Below are positions 9,520 to 18,111 of a stretch of DNA of 64,000 nucleotides, piece after piece; position 1 is the stretch's first letter, and each line of letters begins with the position of its first letter. The notes below the pieces were generated by a model. That model saw nothing but the letters and a program-made list of their open reading frames with translations. It was not told the origin of the DNA and made no database searches. The stretch is from Comamonas sp. SCN 65-56 (lineage in GTDB: Bacteria; Pseudomonadota; Gammaproteobacteria; Burkholderiales; Burkholderiaceae_C). The position numbers and the translations under genes were made by a program. The stretch covers positions 1 to 64,000 of the forward strand of contig NZ_MEDS01000007.1 in assembly GCF_001724135.1 (NCBI RefSeq), written 5' to 3'.

Positions 9520-10392
9520 TCAGGAAAATCCGGGTACTGAAATGCTGGCGCACTGCCCGGGGGGCAGTGCCAGCCAGCGCTGCGCCGCGGCCTGCAGCGC
9601 GGGGAGTTGACCGGTGGTGTACAGAGCGATGGCTGCTGGCTCGGCGCCGGGTGCGGCTTCCGGCAGTAGCAGCCCGGCCTGATCCAGAATGCGCCGGGTT
9701 TGCCGCGCCACCGCGGCTCCGGTTTCGATGATGCGGACTTGCGGCCCCACGAGCGCGCGCAGAGTGTCCAGGGTGAACACATAGTGGGTGCAGCCCAGGA
9801 CCAGCGTATCCATCATCCCGGTTTGTGTGCCAAATACCCCCAAAGCGCTTGTGTAGCGTGCGCAAAGCGCTCTTGTTTTGGATAGCGCTTCGGTGTCGTC
9901 GACGCCTGTTTCGGTGCTTCTCTCAATCGCGTGGGCCAGTCCGTCGCAGGCCTGCACCGCAAATCGCGTGCGATCGCCATGCTGGGCCAGCAGATGCGCA
10001 AACCGCGCGCTCTGCGCCGTTCCGCGCGTAGCCAGCACGCCGACGTGGTGGGTGCTGCTGGCGAGTGCGGCGGGTTTGAGTGCAGGCTCCACACCCACCA
10101 TGGGCAGTTCGGGCAGCGCCGCGCGCAAAGTCGGAATCGCCGCGGCGGTGGCGGTGTTGCAGGCGACGACCAGAGCCTTGATGGCATGGCGCTGGTGCAG
10201 ATGCCGCGCGATGGCCAGGCTGCGCCGGCAGACAAAACCATCGCCCTTTTCGCCATAGGGCGCATGGCCGCTGTCGGCGAGATAAATGAAGTGTTCGTGC
10301 GGCAGTTCGGCGCGCAGCGCCTGGAGCACGCTCAGGCCGCCGATGCCGCTGTCGAAAACGCCTATCGGTGCGCTGCTGGGAAGGGGAGGCAT
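9520..10392 (-). CDS. murI: Glutamate racemase
   Basis: 290 residues. GVFDSGIGGLSVL near the N-terminus, the first catalytic cysteine in VVACNTATA and the second in LVLGCTHY are all present. The enzyme interconverts L- and D-glutamate for peptidoglycan. The start was set at the ATG 10392 (MPPLPSSAPIG), which puts the FDSG motif at the usual distance; the 47 upstream codons are arginine-rich and unsupported. Between the two cysteine motifs there is an extra segment (near IERSTETGVDDTEALSK) whose DNA contains GAAGCGCTATC, resembling a dispersed repeat of this genome. Confidence 0.93.
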   Translation of the reverse strand: MPPLPSSAPIGVFDSGIGGLSVLQALRAELPHEHFIYLADSGHAPYGEKGDGFVCRRSLAIARHLHQRHAIKALVVACNTATAAAIPTLRAALPELPMVGVEPALKPAALASSTHHVGVLATRGTAQSARFAHLLAQHGDRTRFAVQACDGLAHAIERSTETGVDDTEALSKTRALCARYTSALGVFGTQTGMMDTLVLGCTHYVFTLDTLRALVGPQVRIIETGAAVARQTRRILDQAGLLLPEAAPGAEPAAIALYTTGQLPALQAAAQRWLALPPGQCASISVPGFS

Positions 10393-10522
10393 GAAAGAGG
10401 GGGATGAGAGGCGGGCAAGCATACCGCGTTCACACAGGCGACAACGGCGGCGCGGCAGCCGCGCCACAATGAGCCATCCGGGCAGCATGGCCCGGCAACC
10501 ACCCCTCAGGAGACGCTGCGCC

Positions 10523-11314
10523 ATGGCACGCACGATTCAGCAATTGTTTGATCTTTCCGGCAAGACGGCGCTGGTCACGGGCGGCTCGCGCGGGTTGGGC
10601 CTGCAGATGGCGCACGCGCTGGGCGAGGCGGGTGCGCGCATCATGCTGGCAAGCCGCAAGGCCGCGGAGCTGGAACAGGCCGCCGCAGAGTTGCAGGCGG
10701 CCGGCATAGCTGCGCGCTGGATCGCCGCCGATTGCGCCCAGGAGGCAGACATCCACCGGCTGGCGAGCGAGACGCTGCAGCGCCTGGGCGACGTCGACAT
10801 CCTCGTGAACAACGCCGGCGCGAGCTGGGGCGCTCCGGCCGAGGAGCACCCGACGAGTGCCTGGGACAAGGTGATGAATCTCAACGTGCGTGGCTACTTC
10901 CTGCTCTCGCAGGCCATCGCCAAGGCCAGCATGATCCCGCGTGGCAGGGGCGCCATCATCAACGTGGCCTCGATTGCCGCGCTGGGTGGCAACCCGGTCG
11001 GCATGAAGACCATTGCCTACAACACTTCCAAGGGCGCGGTGCTCAATTTCACGCGGGCGCTGGCGGGGGAATGGGGGCCTTACGGCATTCGCGTCAATGC
11101 CGTTTGCCCGGGTTTTTTCAAGACCAGGATGGCCGAGGTGCTGATAGAGCGCCTGGGCGAGGAGCAGATGAAGGCGCATGCGCCGCTGCAGCGCCTGGGC
11201 GATGATGAAGACCTCAAGGGCCTGGTGCTGCTGTACGCCAGCGATGCGGGCAAGCACATCACCGGCCAGTGGATGGCGGTGGATGGCGGGGTCAGTGCCA
11301 TCGTCGCAGGGTGA
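10523..11314 (+). CDS. Short-chain dehydrogenase/reductase
   Basis: 263 residues, classical SDR: cofactor loop TGGSRGLG (19-26), NNAG, a catalytic serine in NVASIAAL and YNTSK as the active-site tyrosine/lysine. The arginine in the loop favours NADP(H). The ATG at 10523 has CAGGAG upstream. The thioesterase gene starts five bases after its stop. The substrate cannot be read from sequence; 3-oxoacyl or alcohol/ketone conversions are typical. A role with the ketone carboxylase genes 7 kb away is possible but unsupported. Confidence 0.85.
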   Translation: MARTIQQLFDLSGKTALVTGGSRGLGLQMAHALGEAGARIMLASRKAAELEQAAAELQAAGIAARWIAADCAQEADIHRLASETLQRLGDVDILVNNAGASWGAPAEEHPTSAWDKVMNLNVRGYFLLSQAIAKASMIPRGRGAIINVASIAALGGNPVGMKTIAYNTSKGAVLNFTRALAGEWGPYGIRVNAVCPGFFKTRMAEVLIERLGEEQMKAHAPLQRLGDDEDLKGLVLLYASDAGKHITGQWMAVDGGVSAIVAG

Positions 11315-11319
11315 GGGCG

Positions 11320-11751
11320 ATGGATCGCCTGGGGTTTGACATTGACATCCCTTTTGTTCAGGCGCTGGGCATCACGCTGGCGGGCATGGGCGAAGGCAGC
11401 TCCGAACTGCATTACGAGGCCCGGCCCGAGCACCTGAACTCCTGGCGCATCACGCATGGCGGTGCCTTGATGACGCTGCTGGACGTGACGCTGGCGATGG
11501 CTGCGCGCAGCAGCACGCTGGTCAGCGGCATGGGCATGGTCACGGTGGAGATGAAAACCAGCTTTCTGCGTCCGGCCCAGGGCAAGCTGGTGGCGCGCGG
11601 CACGCTGCTGCACCGCACGCGCAGCCTGGCATTCACCGAAGGTACGGTGTTCGATGCCGAGGGCCGTGCCTGCTGCCATGCCACAGGGACGTTCAAGTAC
11701 GTCTCGCGTATGGGAGACTCCACGGGTGGCGTGGCATCCACCGAAATTTGA
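11320..11751 (+). CDS. PaaI-type hotdog thioesterase
   Basis: 143 residues with the hotdog motif HGGALMTLLDVTLA and a VTVEMKTSFLRPAQG strand typical of PaaI/YdiI acyl-CoA thioesterases. It starts five bases after the SDR stop, which suggests one transcript. It likely hydrolyses acyl-CoA esters, for example to recycle CoA from dead-end intermediates. Confidence 0.82.
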   Translation: MDRLGFDIDIPFVQALGITLAGMGEGSSELHYEARPEHLNSWRITHGGALMTLLDVTLAMAARSSTLVSGMGMVTVEMKTSFLRPAQGKLVARGTLLHRTRSLAFTEGTVFDAEGRACCHATGTFKYVSRMGDSTGGVASTEI

Positions 11752-11823
11752 TAAAACACGGCGGTAGCACTTGTGCAGCAATCGCTAAACGCTCTTCTAA
11801 AGATAGTAAAAGGAGTCTAAAAC

Positions 11824-12840
11824 ATGCCCAGCAACCCGCAGATTCTGCTCGCCAGCCGCCCCCGGGGCGCGGCCACGGTGGAGAACTTCCGCCTCGTTGT
11901 CGGTGATACGCCGCCGCTGGAGGACGGCCAGGTGCTGGTGCGTCACCACTACCTGAGCCTGGACCCCTACATGCGCGGACGCATGAACGAGGGCAAGAGC
12001 TACGCTGCGAGCCAGCCGCTCGGTGAAGTGATGATGGGCGGCACCGTGGGTGAGGTGCTCGAGAGTCGCAACCCGCGCTATGCCCCGGGCGACAAGGTCG
12101 TCGGCATGGGCGGCTGGCAGGAGTACGCGGTGGTGGATGCCAACGCCCCGGGCGCGCTGCGCAAGGTGGATGGCAGCCAGGTGCCGCTCTCGTATTACCT
12201 GGGCGCCGTCGGCATGCCGGGCGTCACGGCCTGGTATGGCCTGACGCAGATCATTGCACCCAGGGCGGGCGAGACCGTCACCGTGAGCGCCGCCACCGGC
12301 GCTGTGGGCAGTGCCTTCGTGGCGCTGGCCAAGGCGCGCGGCTGCCGCGTGGTGGGTATTGCCGGCGGCCCCGAGAAGTGCCGCTACGCGACCGAGGCGC
12401 TGGGTTTTGATGCCTGCATCGACCACCGCCAGCACGGCGATGTGAAAAGCATGTCGCGGGCGCTGAAGGAAGCTTGCCCGGACGGCATCGACGGGCATTT
12501 CGAGAACGTCGGCGGCACGATTCTGGATGCCGTGCTGCTTCGTGCCAACGCATTCTCGCGGGTGGCGCTGTGCGGAATGATCGCGGGCTACGACGGCGCG
12601 CCGCTGCCGCTGCAGAACCCGGCGCTGATGCTGATCAATCGCATGCGCGTGCAAGGCTTCATCGTCAGCGAACACATGCAGCTTTGGCCCCAGGCCTTGC
12701 AGGAGCTCGCTGGTCTGGTGGTGGCAGGCCAGCTGCATCCGCGCGAGAGCATTGCGCAAGGTCTGGCGAGTGCGCCGGCGGCCTTCATCGGGCTGTTGCA
12801 CGGCCAGAATTTCGGCAAGCAGCTGGTCAAGCTGATCTGA
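11824..12840 (+). CDS. NADP-dependent zinc-free MDR oxidoreductase (CurA/YncB-like)
   Basis: 338 residues of the medium-chain reductase family without structural or catalytic zinc: LDPYMRGRM near residue 43, the AVGMPGVTAWYGL segment and a Rossmann motif (SAATGAVGSAF). Relatives reduce double bonds of enones or prostaglandin-like substrates with NADPH. AAAGGAG upstream supports the start. The next SDR gene begins nine bases after its stop. Substrate unknown. Confidence 0.85.
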   Translation: MPSNPQILLASRPRGAATVENFRLVVGDTPPLEDGQVLVRHHYLSLDPYMRGRMNEGKSYAASQPLGEVMMGGTVGEVLESRNPRYAPGDKVVGMGGWQEYAVVDANAPGALRKVDGSQVPLSYYLGAVGMPGVTAWYGLTQIIAPRAGETVTVSAATGAVGSAFVALAKARGCRVVGIAGGPEKCRYATEALGFDACIDHRQHGDVKSMSRALKEACPDGIDGHFENVGGTILDAVLLRANAFSRVALCGMIAGYDGAPLPLQNPALMLINRMRVQGFIVSEHMQLWPQALQELAGLVVAGQLHPRESIAQGLASAPAAFIGLLHGQNFGKQLVKLI

Positions 12841-12849
12841 GGAAACGGG

Positions 12850-13752
12850 ATGATCGAGGAATTTGCAGGCAGGACGGCGGTGCTCACGGGCGCCGGTTCC
12901 GGCTTCGGGCTGGAGTGCGCGCGCATTGCCGCACGGCGTGGCATGCGTCTGGTGCTGGTGGATGTGCAGCAGGATGCGCTGGACAAGGTGGCGGCGGAAT
13001 TGAGCGATGCAGGCGCGGAGGTGCTGGCACGCCGCGTCGATGTGGCAGATGCCGCCCAGATGCAGGCGCTGGCCGATGCGGTGGCCGAGCGCTTTGGCGC
13101 GCCGCACCTGGTCTTCAACAACGCCGGCGTGGGCTCGGGCGGTCTGGTCTGGGAGAACACGCTGGCCGACTGGCAGTGGGTACTGGGCGTCAACCTCTGG
13201 GGCGTGGTGCACGGCGTGCGCCTGTTCACGCCGATGATGCTGGCGGCCGCCAGGGCCGATCCGGCCTGGCGCGGTCATATCGTCAACACCGCCAGCATGG
13301 CAGGACTGCTGACGCCGCCCAACATGGGTATCTACAACGTCAGCAAGCATGCGGTGGTGGCGCTGACGGAGACGCTTTACCAGGACTTGAGCCTGGTGAC
13401 CGAACAGGTCGGCGCCAGCGTGCTGTGCCCCTACTTCGTACCGACCGGGATCACGCAAAGCGATCGCAACCGGCCGCAAAGCCTGCGCGATGCCGCGCTG
13501 ACGCCCAGCCAGCGCATCGGCCAGGCCATGATCGACAAGGCCGTGGCCAGCGGCAAGGTCTCCGCTGCCGAGGTGGCGGCCAAGGTCTTTGATGCAGTGG
13601 CGAGCGGCACTTTTTACATCTACAGCCACCCGCGGGCACTGGGCAATGTAGAAAGTCGCATGCAAGCCATCGTCGAAGGACGCAATCCGCCAGACCCCTT
13701 CGCCGAGCGGCCCGAGGTGGGAGAGCAGCTCAAGGCAGCGCTGCGACGCTGA
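12850..13752 (+). CDS. Short-chain dehydrogenase
   Basis: 300 residues. TGAGSGFG (13-20), an aspartate at the end of the second strand (LVDVQQ, favouring NAD(H)), NNAGVGSGG, NTASMAG and YNVSK mark an active SDR. A C-terminal extension of about 50 residues (FYIYSHPRAL...) is common in a subgroup of uncharacterised SDRs. It lies nine bases after the MDR gene, probably in the same operon. Confidence 0.85.
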   Translation: MIEEFAGRTAVLTGAGSGFGLECARIAARRGMRLVLVDVQQDALDKVAAELSDAGAEVLARRVDVADAAQMQALADAVAERFGAPHLVFNNAGVGSGGLVWENTLADWQWVLGVNLWGVVHGVRLFTPMMLAAARADPAWRGHIVNTASMAGLLTPPNMGIYNVSKHAVVALTETLYQDLSLVTEQVGASVLCPYFVPTGITQSDRNRPQSLRDAALTPSQRIGQAMIDKAVASGKVSAAEVAAKVFDAVASGTFYIYSHPRALGNVESRMQAIVEGRNPPDPFAERPEVGEQLKAALRR

Positions 13753-13802
13753 GCGCCGGAGGACGCCATGGTGATGGTGCCCGACACTACACTAACGCGA
13801 CC

Positions 13803-14690
13803 ATGGGTCCATTGATCGATTCCTTCTGGCGCGCGGTGGGCTATTGCCTGATGCCGCGCATCATCGCGCTGTCGCTGCTGCCGCTGGTGCTGATTGGCGC
13901 GGTGGCCGGACTGGGTTGGTACCTGTTCTGGACACCTGCCGTCGCATGGACGCAGTCGCTGCTCGATGGCATGGCTTGGTTGGGCACGGTCTGGGGCTGG
14001 CTCGCGCACTTGGGGGTGAGCGACGTTCCCTCCATGTTGGCGCCGCTGTTGCTGGTGATGGTCACCACGCCCGTCGTTGTCTTTGCGTGCGTGCTGGCGG
14101 TCGCTGTGCTGATGGTGCCGGCCATCGTCGATCTGGTGGCCAAGCGGCGCTTTCCCGAGTTGCAACGCGTCAAGGGCGCGGGCTTCGTCGGCAGCCTTTG
14201 GTGGTCGCTTTCCTCGACCGTGCTGGCGCTGGTAGCGTTGGTGCTGTCCATGCCCTTGTGGCTGATCCCTCCGCTGGTATTGATTTTGCCGCCGCTGATC
14301 TGGGGTTGGCTGACTTATCGCGTGATGGCGTTTGATGCGCTGTCCGAGCATGCCAGCAAGCAGGAGCGCAAAGCCCTCTTTCAGCAGCATCGTGGCAGCC
14401 TGTTGGTGATCGGCGTGTTTTGCGGTTTTCTGGGTGCTGCGCCGGGCATTGTCTGGGCCTCCGGCGTGGTGTTCGCTGCCGCCTTCTTCATTTTGATTCC
14501 GATCGCGATCTGGATTTACACCCTGGTGTTTGCGTTCTCGTCGCTGTGGTTTGCGCATTTTTGCCTCGCCGCGTTGCAGCAGATGCGCGGCCAGCAGGCA
14601 CCGGTGCCAGTCGCGCAGCCGCCCGTCAGGGCTCCCGATGTGATCGACGTGCAGGCCAAGCCGCTGCTGCCCGGGGGCGATGCATCGTGA
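13803..14690 (+). CDS. EI24/CysZ-like membrane protein
   Basis: 295 residues with about six membrane segments (around 20-42, 72-105, 135-175 and 200-245) and a short proline-rich cytoplasmic tail. The overall pattern and the FDALSEHAS loop fit the EI24 domain family, whose best-known bacterial member CysZ imports sulfate. Transport substrate not assignable. The next gene overlaps its stop by one base. Confidence 0.72.
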   Translation: MGPLIDSFWRAVGYCLMPRIIALSLLPLVLIGAVAGLGWYLFWTPAVAWTQSLLDGMAWLGTVWGWLAHLGVSDVPSMLAPLLLVMVTTPVVVFACVLAVAVLMVPAIVDLVAKRRFPELQRVKGAGFVGSLWWSLSSTVLALVALVLSMPLWLIPPLVLILPPLIWGWLTYRVMAFDALSEHASKQERKALFQQHRGSLLVIGVFCGFLGAAPGIVWASGVVFAAAFFILIPIAIWIYTLVFAFSSLWFAHFCLAALQQMRGQQAPVPVAQPPVRAPDVIDVQAKPLLPGGDAS

Positions 14691-15508
14691 TGCCGGCGTT
14701 CGGTCTCATCATCGTTGGCGACGAAATCCTCTCGGGCAAGCGCGTGGACAAACATCTGCCCACGGTCATTCGTCTGCTGGGCGAGCGCGGGCTGTCTCTT
14801 TCGTGGATGGAGTTGGTGGGTGACGACCGTGAGCGCATCACCGCTGCGCTGCAGCGAGCCTGTGCAGGCAGTGACGTGGTCTTCAGCTGCGGCGGCATTG
14901 GCGCCACGCCCGACGACCACACGCGCCAGTGCGCGGCGGCGGCGCTGGGCGTGCCACTGCAGCCGCACGCCGAGGCGCAGGCCCTGATCACCGAGCGCAT
15001 GCAGGATGTGGCACGCGAGAAGGGCGAGGCGTTCGAGGCGCAGCGGCCAGACAACCGGCAGCGCCTGCAGATGGGGGTGCTGCCCGAGGGCGCGCGCATC
15101 ATCCCCAATCCGTACAACAAAATTGCGGGTTTTTCCTGCGCCGGGCGGGGTGGCAGTCAGGTGCATTTCGTGCCTGGTTTCCCCGTCATGGCCTGGCCGA
15201 TGATCGAGTGGGTGCTGGAGAATACCTGCCGGCCGTGGTTTCACCGCGCGCCGCAACTGGAGCAATCGGTGGTGCTGTACGGCGCAATGGAGTCGGCCTT
15301 GACGCCGCTGATGGAGCGCATCGAGGCCGAGCACCCGGACATCAAGGTCTTCAGCCTGCCCAGTGTCGATCACCCGGTGCATGGCGCGCACATCGAGCTT
15401 GGTGTGAAAGGCGCGGCGGCGCGCGTGCCGGCGGCCTGGCAGGCGCTGCTTGCGGCGCTGCACGAGATGCGGGTGAGCATGGGGCCGGAGATCGAGCGAC
15501 GGCATTGA
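14690..15508 (+). CDS. Molybdopterin-binding (MoaB/Mog) domain protein, CinA-like
   Basis: 272 residues. GLIIVGDEILSGKRVDKH at the start and FSCGGIGATPDDHT are the MoaB/Mog fold motifs seen in competence/damage-inducible protein A and in nicotinamide-nucleotide recycling proteins. The C-terminal amidase half of full CinA is absent, which is usual for this shorter betaproteobacterial type. The ATG at 14690 overlaps the upstream stop (TGATG). Function not established. Confidence 0.82.
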   Translation: MPAFGLIIVGDEILSGKRVDKHLPTVIRLLGERGLSLSWMELVGDDRERITAALQRACAGSDVVFSCGGIGATPDDHTRQCAAAALGVPLQPHAEAQALITERMQDVAREKGEAFEAQRPDNRQRLQMGVLPEGARIIPNPYNKIAGFSCAGRGGSQVHFVPGFPVMAWPMIEWVLENTCRPWFHRAPQLEQSVVLYGAMESALTPLMERIEAEHPDIKVFSLPSVDHPVHGAHIELGVKGAAARVPAAWQALLAALHEMRVSMGPEIERRH

Positions 15509-15547
15509 GGCCGCATCCGCGTTGACACATCCGATAGCCTTGCCCCG

Positions 15548-17167
15548 ATGTCACAAGCGCCGCCACCGTCTTTTGCCGACAAGCCGTCACGGCACATGCT
15601 TTGGCGGATCGTCCTTGAAAACACCATCGTCGGGATCTCGTACATGCGCGACCGCAAGCTGGTGTGGTCCAACCCGCGGATGGCGCAGATCTATGGGTAC
15701 GAACCCGGCGAGCTCGATGGACAACCGGTGCGCATCCTGTATGCCAGCGATCACGATTACGCTGAAGTCGGGCAAATGATCGCGGCGAAATTCAACAACC
15801 ACGAGTTCTATACCCACGAGCGTTCGCAGATTCGCAAGGACGGCGAGGTTATCTGGTGCCGTATTTCCGGCAGATTGCTGGAGCCCTTGGGGAAGGCATC
15901 GGCATCGGTCTGGGTTATCCAGGAGATCACCGACAAAAAACGTGCGGAAGACCAGATTCGCCGCATCAATCAGCGCCTGGAGCAAACTGTCGCGCGCCGC
16001 ACGCTCAACCTCTCGCGCAAGAATGCCGCGTTGCGTGAAGAGATCGAGCGACGACGGGCCGCGCAGGCGGCTTCGGTGGAGAGTCGGGAAAAGTACCAGA
16101 CCCTGTTTCGCCACGTGCCTTTGGGTTTACTGGTTTTGGATGCCGGCGGCGAGGTGGTCGAGGTCAATCGTACGCTGCAGCAGTACCTTGGCGTTTCCAC
16201 GCGTTCCGCTCTGGCCAAGGCATTGAGCGATTCCTCTTATGTGCAATTACCCGATGGAGGAACGACATCATTGGCATCCTTGGTTCGGGAGCATCGTTAT
16301 GTCCCTACATCCGCAGATCCGTTGATCTTCGTTTGGGAGCGATCCAGTCGCAGGAGAAGGGTCATCACCATGGTGGCCACCGCCTTGGCGCACGGACTCG
16401 GCCATGCGTTCGTGTTCACTGATGTGACGGAACAGCGTCGGCGCAGCGAGCGTGAGCGGGTGCAAGAAGCCGCGCTGGCCCATGCGGGTCGGCTCTCGTT
16501 GATGGGACAGATGACCTCGGCGCTGGCGCACGAGTTGGGCCAGCCACTGAATGTGGCCCAGAGCTATCTGGCTGGGGTAATGCGGCGCTTGGACGCGGAT
16601 GCGTCGCCCGAGATCGTGCAGGCGATGGCCAAGGCTGCCGCACATCTGGAGCAGGCCGGTGCGATCATTCGCAATGTCCGGGGGTTTGTTTCGCGCCAGC
16701 ACTACCGACCTGCGCAGGCAGTGGATTTGCCGGAGTTGCTCAATCAGACGCTGACACTTTTGGAACATCCCTTGCGCTCGGCGTCGACCCGCGTGAAGAC
16801 ATCGATTGATGATGGGCTAGTACCCATCAATGGCAATGCCGTCGAGGTACAGCAGGTTCTGGTCAATCTGGTGATGAACGCGATCGAGGCCATGCACGGC
16901 ACCCCGGCGGCCGAGCGCTGGGTCGAGATCAGGCTGGCACAGGAGGCGGATGCGTTCGCGTCCGTCACGATTGCGGACCATGGCCCGGGCGTACCCGCCG
17001 AACTTGCGCCGCGATTGTTTGATCCCTATGTCACCACCAAGGCCGATGGCCTGGGGATGGGGCTCATGATCTGCCGGACCATCATCGAATCGCACGGTGG
17101 TGCATTGCGGCTGCTCAATGCCCGCCGTGGCGCGGTCTTCCGTTTTACCCTGCGCCAAACCAAGTGA
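15548..17167 (+). CDS. PAS-domain sensor histidine kinase
   Basis: 539 residues with no membrane segment, so a cytoplasmic sensor. One PAS domain spans about 20-130, a basic coiled coil 135-180 and a second PAS domain about 185-300. The phosphoacceptor box ALAHELGQPL puts the histidine at about 327. The ATPase domain has NLVMNAIEA, DHGPGVP and GLGMGL. Soluble double-PAS kinases with FixJ-type partners commonly sense aromatic compounds or redox state. Its stop overlaps the response-regulator gene. The ketone carboxylase operon begins 325 bp after the pair. Confidence 0.9.
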   Translation: MSQAPPPSFADKPSRHMLWRIVLENTIVGISYMRDRKLVWSNPRMAQIYGYEPGELDGQPVRILYASDHDYAEVGQMIAAKFNNHEFYTHERSQIRKDGEVIWCRISGRLLEPLGKASASVWVIQEITDKKRAEDQIRRINQRLEQTVARRTLNLSRKNAALREEIERRRAAQAASVESREKYQTLFRHVPLGLLVLDAGGEVVEVNRTLQQYLGVSTRSALAKALSDSSYVQLPDGGTTSLASLVREHRYVPTSADPLIFVWERSSRRRRVITMVATALAHGLGHAFVFTDVTEQRRRSERERVQEAALAHAGRLSLMGQMTSALAHELGQPLNVAQSYLAGVMRRLDADASPEIVQAMAKAAAHLEQAGAIIRNVRGFVSRQHYRPAQAVDLPELLNQTLTLLEHPLRSASTRVKTSIDDGLVPINGNAVEVQQVLVNLVMNAIEAMHGTPAAERWVEIRLAQEADAFASVTIADHGPGVPAELAPRLFDPYVTTKADGLGMGLMICRTIIESHGGALRLLNARRGAVFRFTLRQTK

Positions 17168-17787
17168 TGGAACCGAGATCTGTTCTCGTTTTGCTGGTTG
17201 ATGACGAGCCAGACGTGACGAATGCGTTGAGCTGGCTGCTCGATTCCGTCAAGCTGCGTTCGCGTGCATTCAATTCTCCGCGCGCGTTTCTTGACGCTTT
17301 GTGCGATGTTCCGCAACCGGCTTGCGCGGTGCTCGATTTGCGCATGCCCGAGATGAGTGGCCTGGAATTGCAGGTCAAGATGGCGGAAATGGGTTTGGAT
17401 TTTCCCCATCTTTTCCTCAGCGCCCACGGCGATGTGCCTGCGGCGGTTCGGGCGATGCAGGGAGGGGCCGTCAATTTTTTGCAAAAGCCCTTCAATCCCG
17501 AGGAATTCCTCAATGCGGTTCAAAAAATCGTCCGGATTGCCCGCGAGCGTTACGAGTCGCAAACCCGTGAACGGGATTTGAAAGATTTGCTGGAACGCCT
17601 GTCCGGCCGCGAGGCCGATGTCCTGGGCGAATTGGTGCGAGGGCGCACTAGCAAGGAAATTGCCAGGGCATTGGCCATCAGCCCCAAAACCGTCGATGCC
17701 CATCGTGCCAACATCATCCGAAAGCTTGACGTGCGCAATGTCGTCGATCTAGTTCGCATGGTCCAAAAGCTGCACAGCCAGCCGTAG
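17167..17787 (+). CDS. FixJ/NarL-type response regulator
   Basis: 206 residues. Receiver domain with acidic pocket D12-D13, phosphoacceptor D57 (LDLRMPEM) and lysine near 106 (LQKPFNP); LuxR-type helix-turn-helix at about 140-200 (LSGREADVLGELVRG, KTVDAHRANI). The ATG at 17167 overlaps the kinase stop; a GTG one codon earlier is an alternative. The operon position makes it the cognate partner of the kinase. The palindromes at 17866-17889 are candidate binding sites controlling the genes from 18112 on. Confidence 0.9.
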   Translation: MEPRSVLVLLVDDEPDVTNALSWLLDSVKLRSRAFNSPRAFLDALCDVPQPACAVLDLRMPEMSGLELQVKMAEMGLDFPHLFLSAHGDVPAAVRAMQGGAVNFLQKPFNPEEFLNAVQKIVRIARERYESQTRERDLKDLLERLSGREADVLGELVRGRTSKEIARALAISPKTVDAHRANIIRKLDVRNVVDLVRMVQKLHSQP

Positions 17788-18111
17788 CCACTCTTCCCTT
17801 TGCGTGTATCAATGAGGCATCTGCACGCCTGCCAAATAGTTGCAGGAAGGCAGAGCCTCAGGGTTTTTGCCTAAGGCAAATCCCTTAGGAAAATGGCTTG
17901 TGCGCATGGTAGTCGATCCGGATGCCAAGCTTGGCGCGCGCTCGTAAAGTGACGCCAGTCCTGCAGAGGCGCACTTGGATCAAAGGCGATGGTGGCAGCC
18001 GGCGGCACTTCCAAAGGGAGTGCTGCAACCTTGGCTGAGGCACTGTCTGCTGGCTTGACTGGCGCGAAGCTCCCGGGCTCCCCCTCGATTGGATCAACAA
18101 AGGAGACATTC
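17788..18111. other. 324-bp regulatory gap before the carboxylase operon
   Basis: It holds a possible stem-loop soon after the regulator gene (GAGGC...GCCTC flanking CTGCC...GGCAG, 17812-17858), the nested palindromes at 17866-17889, and a purine-rich AGGAG ribosome site at 18101-18105. A frame in phase with apcA is open from 17989, but I treat it as leader because only the ATG at 18112 has a ribosome site and matches the family N-terminus. Confidence 0.55.
17866..17889. promoter_or_regulatory. Nested palindrome, candidate response-regulator operator
   Basis: TTTGCCT-A-AGGCAAA (17866-17880) is a perfect 15-bp palindrome. Its centre CCTAAGG (17870-17876) also pairs with CCTTAGG (17883-17889) across six bases. 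Two CCTNAGG cores about 13 bp apart, upstream of the carboxylase operon and downstream of a LuxR-type regulator, would suit dimeric binding. Alternative hairpins in RNA are also possible. Confidence 0.5.

Noticed and set aside
14690-15508. Full CinA
   Set aside because: The C-terminal nicotinamide-nucleotide amidase domain is missing.
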